A stretch of 64,000 bases of DNA from DASRIA01 sp963816975 (GTDB taxonomy: Bacteria > Actinomycetota > Thermoleophilia > Solirubrobacterales > JBBDJG01): positions 372,001 through 436,000 of the forward strand of contig CAWFMD010000006.1 in assembly GCA_963816975.1 (NCBI GenBank), read 5' to 3'. This document shows, in pieces, positions 16,301-24,529 of this stretch. Position 1 is the first letter of the stretch, and every line of letters begins with the position of its first letter. The position numbers and the translations under genes are program-made. Under the pieces are notes generated by a model, which made no database searches, was not told where the DNA came from, and saw only the letters and a program-made list of their open reading frames with translations.

Positions 16301-17774
16301 CATCGACGGCGTCGCCGGCCCCGAGATCATCAAGGGCGGGCTGACGCTCAACCAGGTCGTGAACCTCGGCGTCGCGGTCGGCCAGAACCTGCCCTACAAC
16401 CACGTGGTGCAGGCGTGGAACGCCCAGACCGGTGCGTCGCTCCCGTCCTTCCCCCAGGCGGTCGAGGACTTCCAGCTGCTGTCGAGCCCGGCGGTCGCGG
16501 ACGTGTCCGACGCACCGGGCAACGAGGTGATCGTCGGAACCGGCCTCTACTACCTCCGGAACTTCAACGTGGCCGGCGTCGAGGGCGCCGGCTGGCCCAA
16601 GTTCACGGGCGGCTGGATCTTCGCGACACCGTCCGTGGGAGACGCGGACGGCGACGGCGACCTCGAGGTGACGACGCTCACCCGCGAGGGCTTCAACTTC
16701 ATGTGGGACACGGACCGGCCCGCGTGCGGGACCAATGACGAGTGGTGGACCTCCCGCCACGACGAGTGGAACACGGGCGCGTACGGCACGGACTCGCGCC
16801 CGCCGGGGACGCCCACGGGCCTGGGCTTCAACCTGATCGGCGAGCACGTCGTGACGCTTTCGTGGACCGCGCCGGGCGACGACTGGATGTGCGGCCAGGC
16901 CGACACCTACCGGATCATCGCGTCCGACCAGCCGATCGAGCACCCCGGCGACGGCGTCGTGGTCGGCGACTTCGCGGCGACCTCGCCCGCCGGCCAGAGC
17001 CAGACCAAGCTGGTCACGAACGTCAGCGGCCAGCACCGCTACTTCGCCGTCCTGTACAAGGACGACGCCGGCAACTGGGGAAGGCTGGCCGGGGCGTCCT
17101 TGTCATATCCGCGTCCCAAGGGCGCGACCCCGCATCGCACGTCCCTGGTGCCCGCCTACCAGCCGTGCACGTCGCCCAACCGGGTGCACGGGCCGCCGCT
17201 CGGGGACCAGTCGTGCGCGCCACCGGCGCAGGAGTCCGGGTCCCTGACCGTCGGCACTCCGGACGTCAACGGCGCCGCGGCGCACTCGTCGGGCTTCGTA
17301 CTGCTCAAGGTCTCGGTCGGCAATCCCGCGACTCCCGCGGACGAAGCGGATGTCCGCATCTTGGTCGACATCACCGACGTCCGCTGTCGCCAGACGAGCG
17401 CCGCCTGCCCCGGGGGGCAGGGGTCCGACTACGCCGGGAAGCTGCTGGCCACCTCGACGCTGCGCATCACCGACAAGGGCAACGGCGCCGATCAGGACCA
17501 GGACGGCACCGTCGTGGACAGCCGGCTGGAGGTTCCCTTCAGCTGCGTGACCACCGCCGGCGTGGACACCGGGGCCCGCTGCGCGGTCAATACGACCGTC
17601 GACGCCCTGCTGCCCGGAGCCGTGGTGGAGGGCCGGCGCGCGATCTGGCAGACGGGTCCGGTGACCGTCGAGGACGCCGGCCCCAACGGGACCGGCTATG
17701 ACAGCGGCTGCCCGTCGGCTTGCGGCGACGGCGACGAAGCGGTATTCATGCGGCAGGGAATTTTCGTTCCGTGA
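13353..17774 (+). CDS. Secreted subtilase-like (S8) protein with FG-GAP repeats
   Basis: At least 1473 residues, exported. Order: signal peptide ending AYA|A, a degenerate S8 domain, FG-GAP/VCBS-type repeats (~650-1000; GDIDGDLEPEIV, LGDLNEDGSLDIVV, GDVSGDGKPDIV), an Fn3-like stretch near 1150-1230, and a C-terminal domain from YPRPKGATP (~1250). Triad candidates are Asp in AILDTGIRW (~124), His in NHGSG (~240) and Ser in VTGSAATGQ (~411), where the usual GTSMAxP is lost, so activity is uncertain. GTG 13353 clips the signal n-region; a CTG at 13314 behind GGGGAGGGGAG would restore two arginines and a proper signal. FG-GAP blades often bind calcium or surfaces. Confidence 0.9.
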   Translation: MPLVVAALLALAAPAYAAFPGADPGESVRTNTPNDPDFDRCEPDDEQGATCTNVFDQEIERFGFAPNGSQATALYHNPTDPHIQRLSAQNTLAGRNPLGQVAGVSADRAWKYSTGSASVQVAILDTGIRWNKASLRKKVALNRAELPLPRTGANTCAQYDCNSDGAFNVDDYASDPRVSATSGNDDEPGADSLLDASDLLAVFSDASDDDGNGFVDDIAGWDFFDNDNNSFDASSYSSADNHGSGRAEEAGQQTNEASGGTGVCPRCQIVPLRVWDTFVVDTNNFAQAVLYAADNDIEVVEGAVGALFNSRFARSAFRHAYRQGVFFAIVSSDLNTADHNIPTLYDEAMQVQGTVADVHGLGQNPPQQFSDFFNDNGVPLGTNVPIGTWFRNSGTTQYGGHAHIVMPAVTGSAATGQASGAAGLVKSFAREQGIELEPNEIKQLITGTAEDVVAENTVGLGVPDPAQPGWDQHFGYGRPDLGLALQRIDEGKIPPQALITAPDWFTPLNVNQQEIVEIEARVSAKRAAGYTYRLQWAPGIEPQESDFREVNVQTRGSAYEGSVGLIDLHAVRSELDALPQGGATTDATAPSKGPGDKDPNEPAFTVRVVVTDTGGNRAEDRKMLFAYRDSTLHPGYAQDIGTGGEASPRLFDLNGDNALDTVLADSSGELRVLGHDGQPLPTFNSGQPVRTRLYPNVHLGSESYSDVDPPREVLRTPAIGDIDGDLEPEIVDSAGEHVYAWETDGSTVAGFPVRLDPALSRPQDRTRDNHVKRGFTASPTLGDLNEDGSLDIVVPALDQHVYAWDGDGDLLPGFPKKLASAGIPGAEIITTAALGDVSGDGKPDIVTPTQEFDDNPSAPATPGGGAAGGFSNVLTNFLANVLGGSGRVYALDRNGNTLPGWPTAPNGIVPDALPFVGPGVDHILANVDADPELETIGNVASGDVEATNGDGTNAAQYDSQPQGGEHVDKQKVVNLFENPIAANIDGVAGPEIIKGGLTLNQVVNLGVAVGQNLPYNHVVQAWNAQTGASLPSFPQAVEDFQLLSSPAVADVSDAPGNEVIVGTGLYYLRNFNVAGVEGAGWPKFTGGWIFATPSVGDADGDGDLEVTTLTREGFNFMWDTDRPACGTNDEWWTSRHDEWNTGAYGTDSRPPGTPTGLGFNLIGEHVVTLSWTAPGDDWMCGQADTYRIIASDQPIEHPGDGVVVGDFAATSPAGQSQTKLVTNVSGQHRYFAVLYKDDAGNWGRLAGASLSYPRPKGATPHRTSLVPAYQPCTSPNRVHGPPLGDQSCAPPAQESGSLTVGTPDVNGAAAHSSGFVLLKVSVGNPATPADEADVRILVDITDVRCRQTSAACPGGQGSDYAGKLLATSTLRITDKGNGADQDQDGTVVDSRLEVPFSCVTTAGVDTGARCAVNTTVDALLPGAVVEGRRAIWQTGPVTVEDAGPNGTGYDSGCPSACGDGDEAVFMRQGIFVP

Positions 17775-17827
17775 CCGAGAGGGCGGAACCACCAGCTACT
17801 TGGTGAGCATGAGGCTCCCAGGTTGAC

Positions 17828-17860
17828 CGAGAAGGGCGGCTCCCGGGCCGCCCTTTCTCG
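17828..17860. terminator. Bidirectional terminator between convergent genes
   Basis: Long inverted repeat: 17828-17840 (CGAGAAGGGCGGC) pairs with 17847-17860, with one bulged T. T-rich on the right flank and A-containing on the left. It sits between the subtilase stop (17774) and the convergent lipoprotein stop (17889), so it likely serves both transcripts. Confidence 0.8.
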
Positions 17861-17888
17861 TTCCATGCGTCTCCGTGGCGCCGGCTTC

Positions 17889-18401
17889 CTAGCCCTTCGT
17901 CTTCAACCCCGCGAGGCAGCCGTCGTAGGCGCTCTTGCGCTGCGAGTCAGGGAAGGCCCGCGAGTAGTCCCGCGCGATGTCACGCGCGGACTTCTTGCCA
18001 CTCTTCAGGTCCTTCTCGAGCTCGGTCGGCAGGAAGCTCGTGCACACGGTCTTCGCCGTGCTCTTCACGTTCTTGGCGGTCAGCTGCGTGTCCGCGGGCC
18101 GCGCGTTGCTGCCGCCGCCGGAGCCGCTCGAGTCATCTGACCCGCCTGTACCGGTGCCACCGTTTCCGCCGCTCCCGCCCTTGTCGTCGCTCTTGTCCCC
18201 GCTGGTGTCGGTCTTCCCGGTCCGCTCGCGGGTCTCGGTCGTACCTGTGCCGGTGGTGCCCGTCGCGTCCGTCGTGGTGGCGCCGCCGGCCGCCGTGTCG
18301 GTCGATCCGCCGTTGCCCTCGTCGTCGCCGCCACACGCTCCAAGCGTCAGCACGGCAGCCACCAGGAGGCCCGCCATTGATGTCCTGCGAAGTCTGGTCA
18401 T
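17889..18401 (-). CDS. Putative lipoprotein with Gly/Thr/Ser-rich linker
   Basis: 170 residues. The N-terminal signal ends in the lipobox LTLGAC, so the Cys (~23) should be lipidated and the protein anchored outside the membrane. Residues ~25-105 are low-complexity Gly/Thr/Ser/Asp, a surface spacer. The remaining ~65 residues form a small domain with two Cys (VCTSFLP, YDGCLAGL) that could be disulfide-bonded, and a helix ARDIARDYSRAFPDSQRK. I do not recognise this domain. Confidence 0.75.
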   Translation of the reverse strand: MTRLRRTSMAGLLVAAVLTLGACGGDDEGNGGSTDTAAGGATTTDATGTTGTGTTETRERTGKTDTSGDKSDDKGGSGGNGGTGTGGSDDSSGSGGGSNARPADTQLTAKNVKSTAKTVCTSFLPTELEKDLKSGKKSARDIARDYSRAFPDSQRKSAYDGCLAGLKTKG

Positions 18402-18543
18402 GGCCGGCGAGGATAGCCAAACCTCCGCGCGGGATGCGGCAGTCGTGCAGCGGCGCTCGAGATTCGGCGCGCGCGCCCGGGCGGTCGATCAGCCGCAGGT
18501 GATTGGATGAGCGAGGCGCTCGCCCCGCGCGGCGCCCCTCACG

Positions 18544-19833
18544 ATGACCCGCACGACCGTCCTTGAAGTTCGCTCCGCGCCAGGCGCCCCCGGCCTGCTG
18601 GGCGCGGGAATCGACGTGCCGGCCGCCGGCGAGCAGCGACCGGACTGGACATTGGACCTGCGTGGCTGGGTGATCGGCGAGCAGGCGCGCGCTGTGGCCG
18701 TCGAGGGCCTGCACGCGGGGCGCCGGATGTGGGCCGTCCCGGTCGACGTCGAACGCCCGCACATCACGGCCGAGCACGGCGGCGTGCGGGGCGACCGGAT
18801 CGGGTTCCACTCGCTGTGCGGCACTCTGTCACTTCCCCCGGAGTTCGAGCTGCAGCTGCGCGCGGTCCTCGAGGACGGCACGCGGGCGCCGGTGGGCGTC
18901 GTCCGCGGCCGCCGAGCGCCGCTTGATTCGCGCTTCGAGCCGCGGCGCAGCCCCGTGCTCGTGACGACACTCGGACGCACGGGCTCGATGCTGCTGATGA
19001 GGATGCTCGAGGCGCACCCGGAGGTGCTGGTGTATCGCCCCTACCGGTTCGAGCAGCGGGTCCTCGGCTACTGGGCCGACGTGCTGCTGGCCTTGGCCGA
19101 GCCCACCAGCTACATCCGCCAGATCGCTCCGGCGGGCGATCCCGACGACCCCATGTGGTGGCTGGGCCGCGATGCCCCGATGCCGTGGCCCCTGCGAGAC
19201 GCGCCGCTGCAGGAATGGCTCGGCGGAGAGGCCGTGGAGAACCTGGGTGCGGCTTTCCAGGAGCGGATCGAGGCGACCTATGACCAGATCGTCGCGACGA
19301 CCGCCACGGCGGACGCCGCGCTGTTCGCCGAGAAGTCGGACTTGCGGGCTGCAAACCTGCTGACCGAGCTGTATCGCGATTCGCGTGAGCTTTTCTTGGT
19401 GCGCGACTTCCGCGACATGATCGCCTCCATCCTGTCGTTCAACGCGAAGCGGCACGTCCAGGGCTTCGGCCGGGACCGGGTGGAAAGCGACGCCGCATAC
19501 GTGTCCTCGCTCGGCGGCTGGGCGACCGGGCTCGTCGAGGCTTGGGATCGGCGGCGGGGCGCGGCGCACCTGGTCAGGTACGAGGACCTCGTGACCGAGC
19601 CCGAGCGCACGCTCGGCGAGCTGCTCGCCTACCTCGGAGTCGATGCGGGCGCCGCAGCGGTCGCCCGCGTGCGCGAGCGCCTCGCCGACGCGCTGCCGGA
19701 GCTCGACGACCACGCCACCAGCGACGGTCCCGAGGACTCGATCGGCCGGTGGCGCCGCGACCTGGCTCCCGAGCTCGTGGCGGAGTGCGAGCGGGCGCTC
19801 GGGCCCGCGCTCGCGGTCTTCGGCTACACGTAG
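18544..19833 (+). CDS. Sulfotransferase-family protein with N-terminal beta-rich domain (paralogue 1)
   Basis: 429 residues. The catalytic half has the 5'-phosphosulfate loop VTTLGRTGSMLLMRML (~140-155) and the 3'-phosphate site LVRDFRDMIASILSF (~285-300), so it should transfer sulfate from PAPS to a hydroxyl or amine. The first ~125 residues are a separate beta-rich domain (GWVIGEQA...SLPPEFELQLRAVLEDG...VVRGRR) shared with the sulfotransferases at 35647 and 37852. No signal peptide. It is first in a cluster with an ATP-grasp ligase and a GNAT protein on the same strand. The acceptor is unknown. Confidence 0.85.
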   Translation: MTRTTVLEVRSAPGAPGLLGAGIDVPAAGEQRPDWTLDLRGWVIGEQARAVAVEGLHAGRRMWAVPVDVERPHITAEHGGVRGDRIGFHSLCGTLSLPPEFELQLRAVLEDGTRAPVGVVRGRRAPLDSRFEPRRSPVLVTTLGRTGSMLLMRMLEAHPEVLVYRPYRFEQRVLGYWADVLLALAEPTSYIRQIAPAGDPDDPMWWLGRDAPMPWPLRDAPLQEWLGGEAVENLGAAFQERIEATYDQIVATTATADAALFAEKSDLRAANLLTELYRDSRELFLVRDFRDMIASILSFNAKRHVQGFGRDRVESDAAYVSSLGGWATGLVEAWDRRRGAAHLVRYEDLVTEPERTLGELLAYLGVDAGAAAVARVRERLADALPELDDHATSDGPEDSIGRWRRDLAPELVAECERALGPALAVFGYT

Positions 19834-19900
19834 CGGCCCGCAGCGCGGGGACCCACGGGAGGGTCGTCGCCGGGTCACAACGCGGATACCCTTCCGCCCG

Positions 19901-21127
19901 ATGGCCTCCTCTCTGCCGACCTCTGCGGCGCGCGCGCAACGGCGCGCGACGACCCGGCTGCCGCGCCGCGCGGCGCCGCCGCGCCCCCGCGGGGTGATCG
20001 ACGCGGTGGTGCCGGACGCTCACCTGAACGCCGCCGTCGCCGGCATCCGCGGCCTCGGCGGAGCGGGGCTGCGCGTGCTGGCCGTCGGTCCGAGCTGGGC
20101 CGCCGCCGGCCTGTGGTCCAAGCACGCGACGGCGCGCGCCGTGTCGCCCAGCGTCGTCGAGGATCCGGGCGGCTACGCCGGCCGGCTGGAGCAGCTCGTC
20201 GCCGACTCGGGGCCCGTCGCCCTGTACCCGAGCCGCGAGGAGACGATCGAGGCGATGGTGGCGCGCGGTGCCGGGTTGGACGGTGTGGTCCTGCCGTTCC
20301 CGGCGGCCCGCGTGCTGGATCGCGTGCGCGACAAGGAGCGGCTCGCGAGCACCGCGGCGGCGGCCGGGATGGACACGCCCGGATCGTTGTTCTGCGGTCC
20401 CGCCCGCGTGCTGCGCGAAACGCGGTTCGGGCACCCCGTCGTCGTGAAACCCGCGCGGCCGGTCAGCGCCCTGAAGACGGCGGTGCTCGTGCGCGACGCG
20501 GACGAGATGGACACCGTGCTCGCGGCCCTCCCGGAGGGCGAGCGGCTCCTGGTCCAGGAAAGGGTGCCGGGCCCGGTCGTGTCCGTCGAACTGGTGCTCG
20601 ACCGGGATGGCAACCTCGTGGCCAGGTTCCAGCACGTGACCCGCCGCACCTGGCCCTCGGCGGCCGGGTCGATCGCGCTCGCGACGAGTGTCGAGCCCGA
20701 CGAGGCGCTCGTCTACCGCACGGCGTCGATGCTCGCCGACATCGGCTACTGGGGCCTTGCGCAGGTGGACTTCGTGGACACTCCTGCGGGCCCGGTGCTG
20801 CTGGACGTCAACCCGCGCTTCTACCGCTGCCTCCCGCTCGCCATCGCGTGCGGCACCAACCTGGCGGCGCTGTGGCACGCGGTCACGTCGGGTCGCCCCG
20901 TGGGGTCGCCCGGCCGGTACCGGGTGGGCGTCACCTACCGTTGGCTGGAGGCGGACTTCGCGGCCGCCGCCCGCGGCGCGCCCCGCAGGCTCCTGTACCG
21001 CACGCCGTCCCCCCACGCGGGCGCCGCATGGGCGGCCGGCGATCCGCTGCCGGCCTTTCTGCTCGGTGGCGCGGCGGTCACCAACCGCGTGCTGCGGCAA
21101 GCCGGCCGGCACAGCGCCACGCGCTGA
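19901..21127 (+). CDS. ATP-grasp superfamily ligase
   Basis: 408 residues. After a basic, disordered N-terminus (~30) comes a Rossmann-like pre-ATP-grasp domain, then an ATP-grasp core with VVVKPARPVSALK, LVQERVPGPVVSVELVL, and the metal-binding end VDFVDTPAGPVLLDVNPRFYR. Such enzymes join a carboxylate to an amine or thiol through an acylphosphate. It resembles the predicted carboligases linked to surface sugars. It stops 6 bases before the GNAT gene, and follows the sulfotransferase by 67 bases. Substrates unknown. A carbamoyl-phosphate-synthase-like label would be too specific. Confidence 0.85.
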   Translation: MASSLPTSAARAQRRATTRLPRRAAPPRPRGVIDAVVPDAHLNAAVAGIRGLGGAGLRVLAVGPSWAAAGLWSKHATARAVSPSVVEDPGGYAGRLEQLVADSGPVALYPSREETIEAMVARGAGLDGVVLPFPAARVLDRVRDKERLASTAAAAGMDTPGSLFCGPARVLRETRFGHPVVVKPARPVSALKTAVLVRDADEMDTVLAALPEGERLLVQERVPGPVVSVELVLDRDGNLVARFQHVTRRTWPSAAGSIALATSVEPDEALVYRTASMLADIGYWGLAQVDFVDTPAGPVLLDVNPRFYRCLPLAIACGTNLAALWHAVTSGRPVGSPGRYRVGVTYRWLEADFAAAARGAPRRLLYRTPSPHAGAAWAAGDPLPAFLLGGAAVTNRVLRQAGRHSATR

Positions 21128-21133
21128 GCGGGA

Positions 21134-22186
21134 GTGCAGGCAGAGGTTCACTCCGGCTCGATCGACGCGCTGCTCGGCGAGTGGGACGCACTGTTTCGCG
21201 CAGACGCCGCTGCCACTCCCTTCTCGTCGCCGGGGTGGGCCCGGGCCTGGTGGCGGCACTGGTCGGAAGGCACACGCCCGTGGCTCGTCACGGTGCGCGA
21301 CGCCGATCGCCTGATCGGGCTGGCGCCGCTCGTGGCCGCGCGCCGCGGCCCGTTCCGGGTGCTGGCCGAGCTCGGCCGCCCCCCGGCGAACTATTGGAGC
21401 GTGCTGGCGGCGCCCGGGGCGCGGCCGGCCGTCTGCGCGGCCGTCGCCGCGGAGATCAAAGCCCGGGCGGGCGAGTGGCACGCCCTGCTGCTGGCCGGCC
21501 TGCCGGAGGGAACGGAGTTCGAGGCGGCGCTGCGCGCCGCGGGACTGCGGGTGCGCACGCGGCGGCCGACCCCCTACCCCGGGATCGAGCTGCCCGACTC
21601 CTTCGAGCACTACCTCGAGGAGCTCCCGCGCAAGCGGCGCAAGGACCTGCGGCGCCACATGCGCCGGCTGGACGACGGGCTCGAGCTGCAAGAGGTGACC
21701 GAGCCCGCCGCGCTGCGGGCCGCGATCGACCGCTGGCAGGAGATCCGCGTGCGCTGGTGGCAGAGCCGCGGCAAGGCAATGGACCCCGAGCACGCCAGCA
21801 CGCGCTTCCGGGACTTCATGCGCGACATGGTCGTGGAGCTCGTGCCGCAGGGCGCCGCCGAGGTGTGGGAGTTTCGCCAGGACGGCGCGGTGGTCGGCGT
21901 CGAGGTCAACCTGATGGACGCCGCCCGCTACTACTCGTGGATGGGGGCGTACGAGCCCGCGGTCGCGCACCTGGGCCTCGGCAAGCTCGCGATCGGCGAG
22001 AGCATCCGGGCCAGCATCGACGCCGGCCGCACCTATTACGACCTGATGGTCGGCGACGAGGACTACAAGTACTGGTACGGCGCGACCGACCGGTATTGCC
22101 GCTGGATGATGGTCGGCAGCCGGCGGCCGGCCTCGCGGGCGGCGCTCGCAGCGGGAGCGCTGGCGGACCGGCTACGGGGCCTGTAG
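21134..22186 (+). CDS. GNAT / FemAB-like acyltransferase
   Basis: 350 residues with the CelD/BcsL (Acetyltransf_6) layout: an N-terminal half ending in PYPGIELPDSFEHYLEELPRK (split here by a variable loop) and a C-terminal GNAT fold with VGVEVNLMD, YYSWMGAYEP, GLGKLAIGESI and YYDLMVGDEDYKYWYG. Members move acyl or aminoacyl groups onto sugars or peptides, often in capsule loci. GTG start, 6 bases after the ATP-grasp stop, so the two are almost certainly cotranslated. No membrane helix. The exact donor cannot be read from sequence. Confidence 0.85.
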   Translation: MQAEVHSGSIDALLGEWDALFRADAAATPFSSPGWARAWWRHWSEGTRPWLVTVRDADRLIGLAPLVAARRGPFRVLAELGRPPANYWSVLAAPGARPAVCAAVAAEIKARAGEWHALLLAGLPEGTEFEAALRAAGLRVRTRRPTPYPGIELPDSFEHYLEELPRKRRKDLRRHMRRLDDGLELQEVTEPAALRAAIDRWQEIRVRWWQSRGKAMDPEHASTRFRDFMRDMVVELVPQGAAEVWEFRQDGAVVGVEVNLMDAARYYSWMGAYEPAVAHLGLGKLAIGESIRASIDAGRTYYDLMVGDEDYKYWYGATDRYCRWMMVGSRRPASRAALAAGALADRLRGL

Positions 22187-22197
22187 CCAGTCCTTGG

Positions 22198-22749
22198 TCA
22201 GGGCTGGATCGGCACTTCTTGCTGCTGATCCGAGGTGGGCGGGCCCGACTGTGCAGGCACCTGCCCGAACTCCCCCGTGCAGTGCTCCGACGGAGTCTTC
22301 CCGCCGCTGCAGTTCAGCTTGTTGTCCTTGCGCAGGTAGTTCCTGATCCGGTACTCGCCCACGATCTCGGGCTCGCCCAATTGCCCGTCCTGCACGGGGA
22401 CACGCCAGTCCTCGCTCCACACATATGCCTGCCTCCGGCGCGCGGTCGCAACCGTGAAGGCCTCGATGTGACACTGCACCGCCTCGCGCGGCGTGCCGAA
22501 CTTGGCCGCCTCCTCGGGCGACAGGCAGACCGTCTTGAACTCGTACGGACCCGGCAGATGGCGGTCGCGCGTCGAGTTGGCGATCGGTCCGGCGGCCTCC
22601 CCGATCTTGTCGGTGACAGCCGCCACGATCGCGGGGTCGTCGGCGGCCGCGTCGCTGCCGCCGCCGCCGCCGTCCCCGCCGCAGCCGGCGGCCAGCAGCA
22701 CGAGTGCGAGAGTGGGCAGCGCCCACAGCGATCTGTTCGGTAAACGCAA
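22198..22749 (-). CDS. Putative lipoprotein
   Basis: 183 residues. The signal ends in lipobox LLAAGC (Cys ~23), followed by a Gly/Asp/Ala spacer. The body has four Cys (VCLSPEE, VQCHIEAF, LNCSGG, HCTGEF) that could pair outside the cell, and repeated aromatic/charged strands (AYVWSEDWRVPV, GEYRIRNYLRK). I do not recognise the domain. It is convergent with the GNAT gene (11 bases between stops) and divergent from the sigma gene at 22939. Confidence 0.75.
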   Translation of the reverse strand: MRLPNRSLWALPTLALVLLAAGCGGDGGGGGSDAAADDPAIVAAVTDKIGEAAGPIANSTRDRHLPGPYEFKTVCLSPEEAAKFGTPREAVQCHIEAFTVATARRRQAYVWSEDWRVPVQDGQLGEPEIVGEYRIRNYLRKDNKLNCSGGKTPSEHCTGEFGQVPAQSGPPTSDQQQEVPIQP

Positions 22750-22938
22750 GATGGAAATCCGATTCGTAGTTCGAGTGCCGGCGGAACCCTACCGCGACGT
22801 GCAGCGACGAGCGCCAGGTTAAGGATCAATTAATTCATACGACTCCTCCGCAGCCGCGGGTATGATCCGCCGACTCCGGCACTGCCGGACGATGGGAAGT
22901 CATATGGGCCCGGCGCGACCGGGCAGGGGGAAAACCGA

Positions 22939-24516
22939 ATGAAGACCGCAGACGTGACGGCGATCTCGCCTGAGGCCACGGACGATCGGCTCGTCGCAGC
23001 GGCCAAGTCGGGCAGTGCCGATGCTTTCGCCGCCCTCTTCCAGCGGTACCGTCCGGAGATCGCGCGCTATGCCGGCCGCACGCTCGGCGACGATGGCCGC
23101 GCCGAGGACGTGGTCCAGGAGATCTTCATCTCGGCCCTGCGCGGCATCGGCACGCTCGACCGGCCCGCCGGCTTCAGGCCCTGGCTCTATCGCATCGCGC
23201 ACAACGCCTGCGTGGACCACATGCGCCGCCGGAGCAGGACCGAGGAGGTCCCGTTCGACGCCGACCGGCTACCCCCCGCCGACGAGATCCGCCTGTTCCA
23301 CCGGCAGCCATCGAGCTACGCCGCGCTCACCCAGAAGGAGGACTTCAGGAACCTGCGACAGGCGCTGGCCGATCTACCCGAGGCCCAGGCCCAGATTCTG
23401 GTGCTGCGCGAGCTGGAGGGACTGACGTACGACGACATCGCCGCGCGCATGGACATCTCCCTGTCCGCGGTCGAAAGCATGCTGTTCCGCGCCCGGCGGA
23501 GCCTGCGCAGCGAGTACGGCGAGCTCGCGACCGGCGAGCGCTGCCGGCGCATGCGAGGCGTGATGGCCCAGACCATCGAAGGCGTCGGCCGGCGCCGCGA
23601 CCAGCGCGCGCTGGTGCGCCACCTGCATGGCTGCGCCGGATGCCGTCGTGATGCGTTCGTAATGGGCCTCGGCCCACTGCTCGACGTCGACCGGCGCAGT
23701 GGCCTGCGGTCCGGGCTTTCGCGGGTCGCCGCACTGCTGCCCCTGCCTGGCTTCATCCACCGGCGCACCGAGGAGACGAGCCGCCTGTCCGCAGATACGG
23801 GTCAGCTCTCGTCGACCGCGGGCACGAGCGGCGCCTCCCTTGCGAGCCATGCGCAGGCCGCGATCACCCACGTCACCATGTCAGCCGGGGCGAGCGTCGA
23901 GCACGCCGCCACCGCAATCCAGAAGGCGGCCGTCGTGGTGGCCGCCGCGGCGGTCGTCGGCGGCGGCGGCATCGTAGCTACGGAGACTCGCACGGAGCGG
24001 CCCGTCCCGCCTCCGACGGCTGCGGAGCGAGAGGCGGGCGCGCCGGCGCCGGGCATCGTGCCCGCTCGTCCGGGCGCCCTGTTCACCTCTCCGATGCCAC
24101 TGTCCCTCGCGCCGCTGGCGGGCGGACCACCGGCCGCAACCCCGCCGGCCCCAACCGCGACCGCGCAGACCGGGGCGACCGCCCCGGCCGTAACGCCCGC
24201 CAAGGGACCGGCCGCTCCGGACCCGGTGGTTGCGGCGGAGCCTTCCGCGGTGGAGATCGCCAGTCCCGCGGACACGATGGTCTTCGACTCGTCCGAGGCC
24301 GCCTCACCGGAGCCCGGGCCCGCACCGGAGGCCATCGCCGAGGCGCCGGTCGCGCCCCCGGCCGACCCCACGCCACCGGTCATCGAGCCGGTCCCGGTAC
24401 CGGAGGACCCCGTGGTCGCCGTTCCGCCCGATTCCGGCGGCTCGCCGGCGCCCGCTCAGAACCCGGGCGACAGCGGTGGGTCGGGCAGCATCAGCACGCT
24501 GACGACCGCGACCTAG
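22939..24516 (+). CDS. ECF sigma factor fused to zinc-binding and membrane segment
   Basis: 525 residues, about three times a normal ECF sigma. Region 2 (~24-95; AEDVVQEIFISALRGI, FRPWLYRIAHNACVDHMRRR) and region 4 (~145-190; LPEAQAQILVLRELEGL, YDDIAARMDISLSAVESMLFRARR) are complete. Then HLHGCAGC (~228-235), an H-x3-C-x2-C pattern as in zinc-binding anti-sigma (ZAS) domains, a hydrophobic segment (~329-347; KAAVVVAAAAVVGGGGIVA) and a ~170-residue Pro/Ala/Thr-rich tail. The protein may carry its own anti-sigma and sit in the membrane with the tail outside, as multi-domain ECF groups do. Upstream is an A+T-rich promoter-like stretch and an inverted repeat at 22876-22888; GGGGGAAAA precedes ATG. 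Confidence 0.88.
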   Translation: MKTADVTAISPEATDDRLVAAAKSGSADAFAALFQRYRPEIARYAGRTLGDDGRAEDVVQEIFISALRGIGTLDRPAGFRPWLYRIAHNACVDHMRRRSRTEEVPFDADRLPPADEIRLFHRQPSSYAALTQKEDFRNLRQALADLPEAQAQILVLRELEGLTYDDIAARMDISLSAVESMLFRARRSLRSEYGELATGERCRRMRGVMAQTIEGVGRRRDQRALVRHLHGCAGCRRDAFVMGLGPLLDVDRRSGLRSGLSRVAALLPLPGFIHRRTEETSRLSADTGQLSSTAGTSGASLASHAQAAITHVTMSAGASVEHAATAIQKAAVVVAAAAVVGGGGIVATETRTERPVPPPTAAEREAGAPAPGIVPARPGALFTSPMPLSLAPLAGGPPAATPPAPTATAQTGATAPAVTPAKGPAAPDPVVAAEPSAVEIASPADTMVFDSSEAASPEPGPAPEAIAEAPVAPPADPTPPVIEPVPVPEDPVVAVPPDSGGSPAPAQNPGDSGGSGSISTLTTAT

Positions 24517-24529
24517 ACGCCGGTACCGC

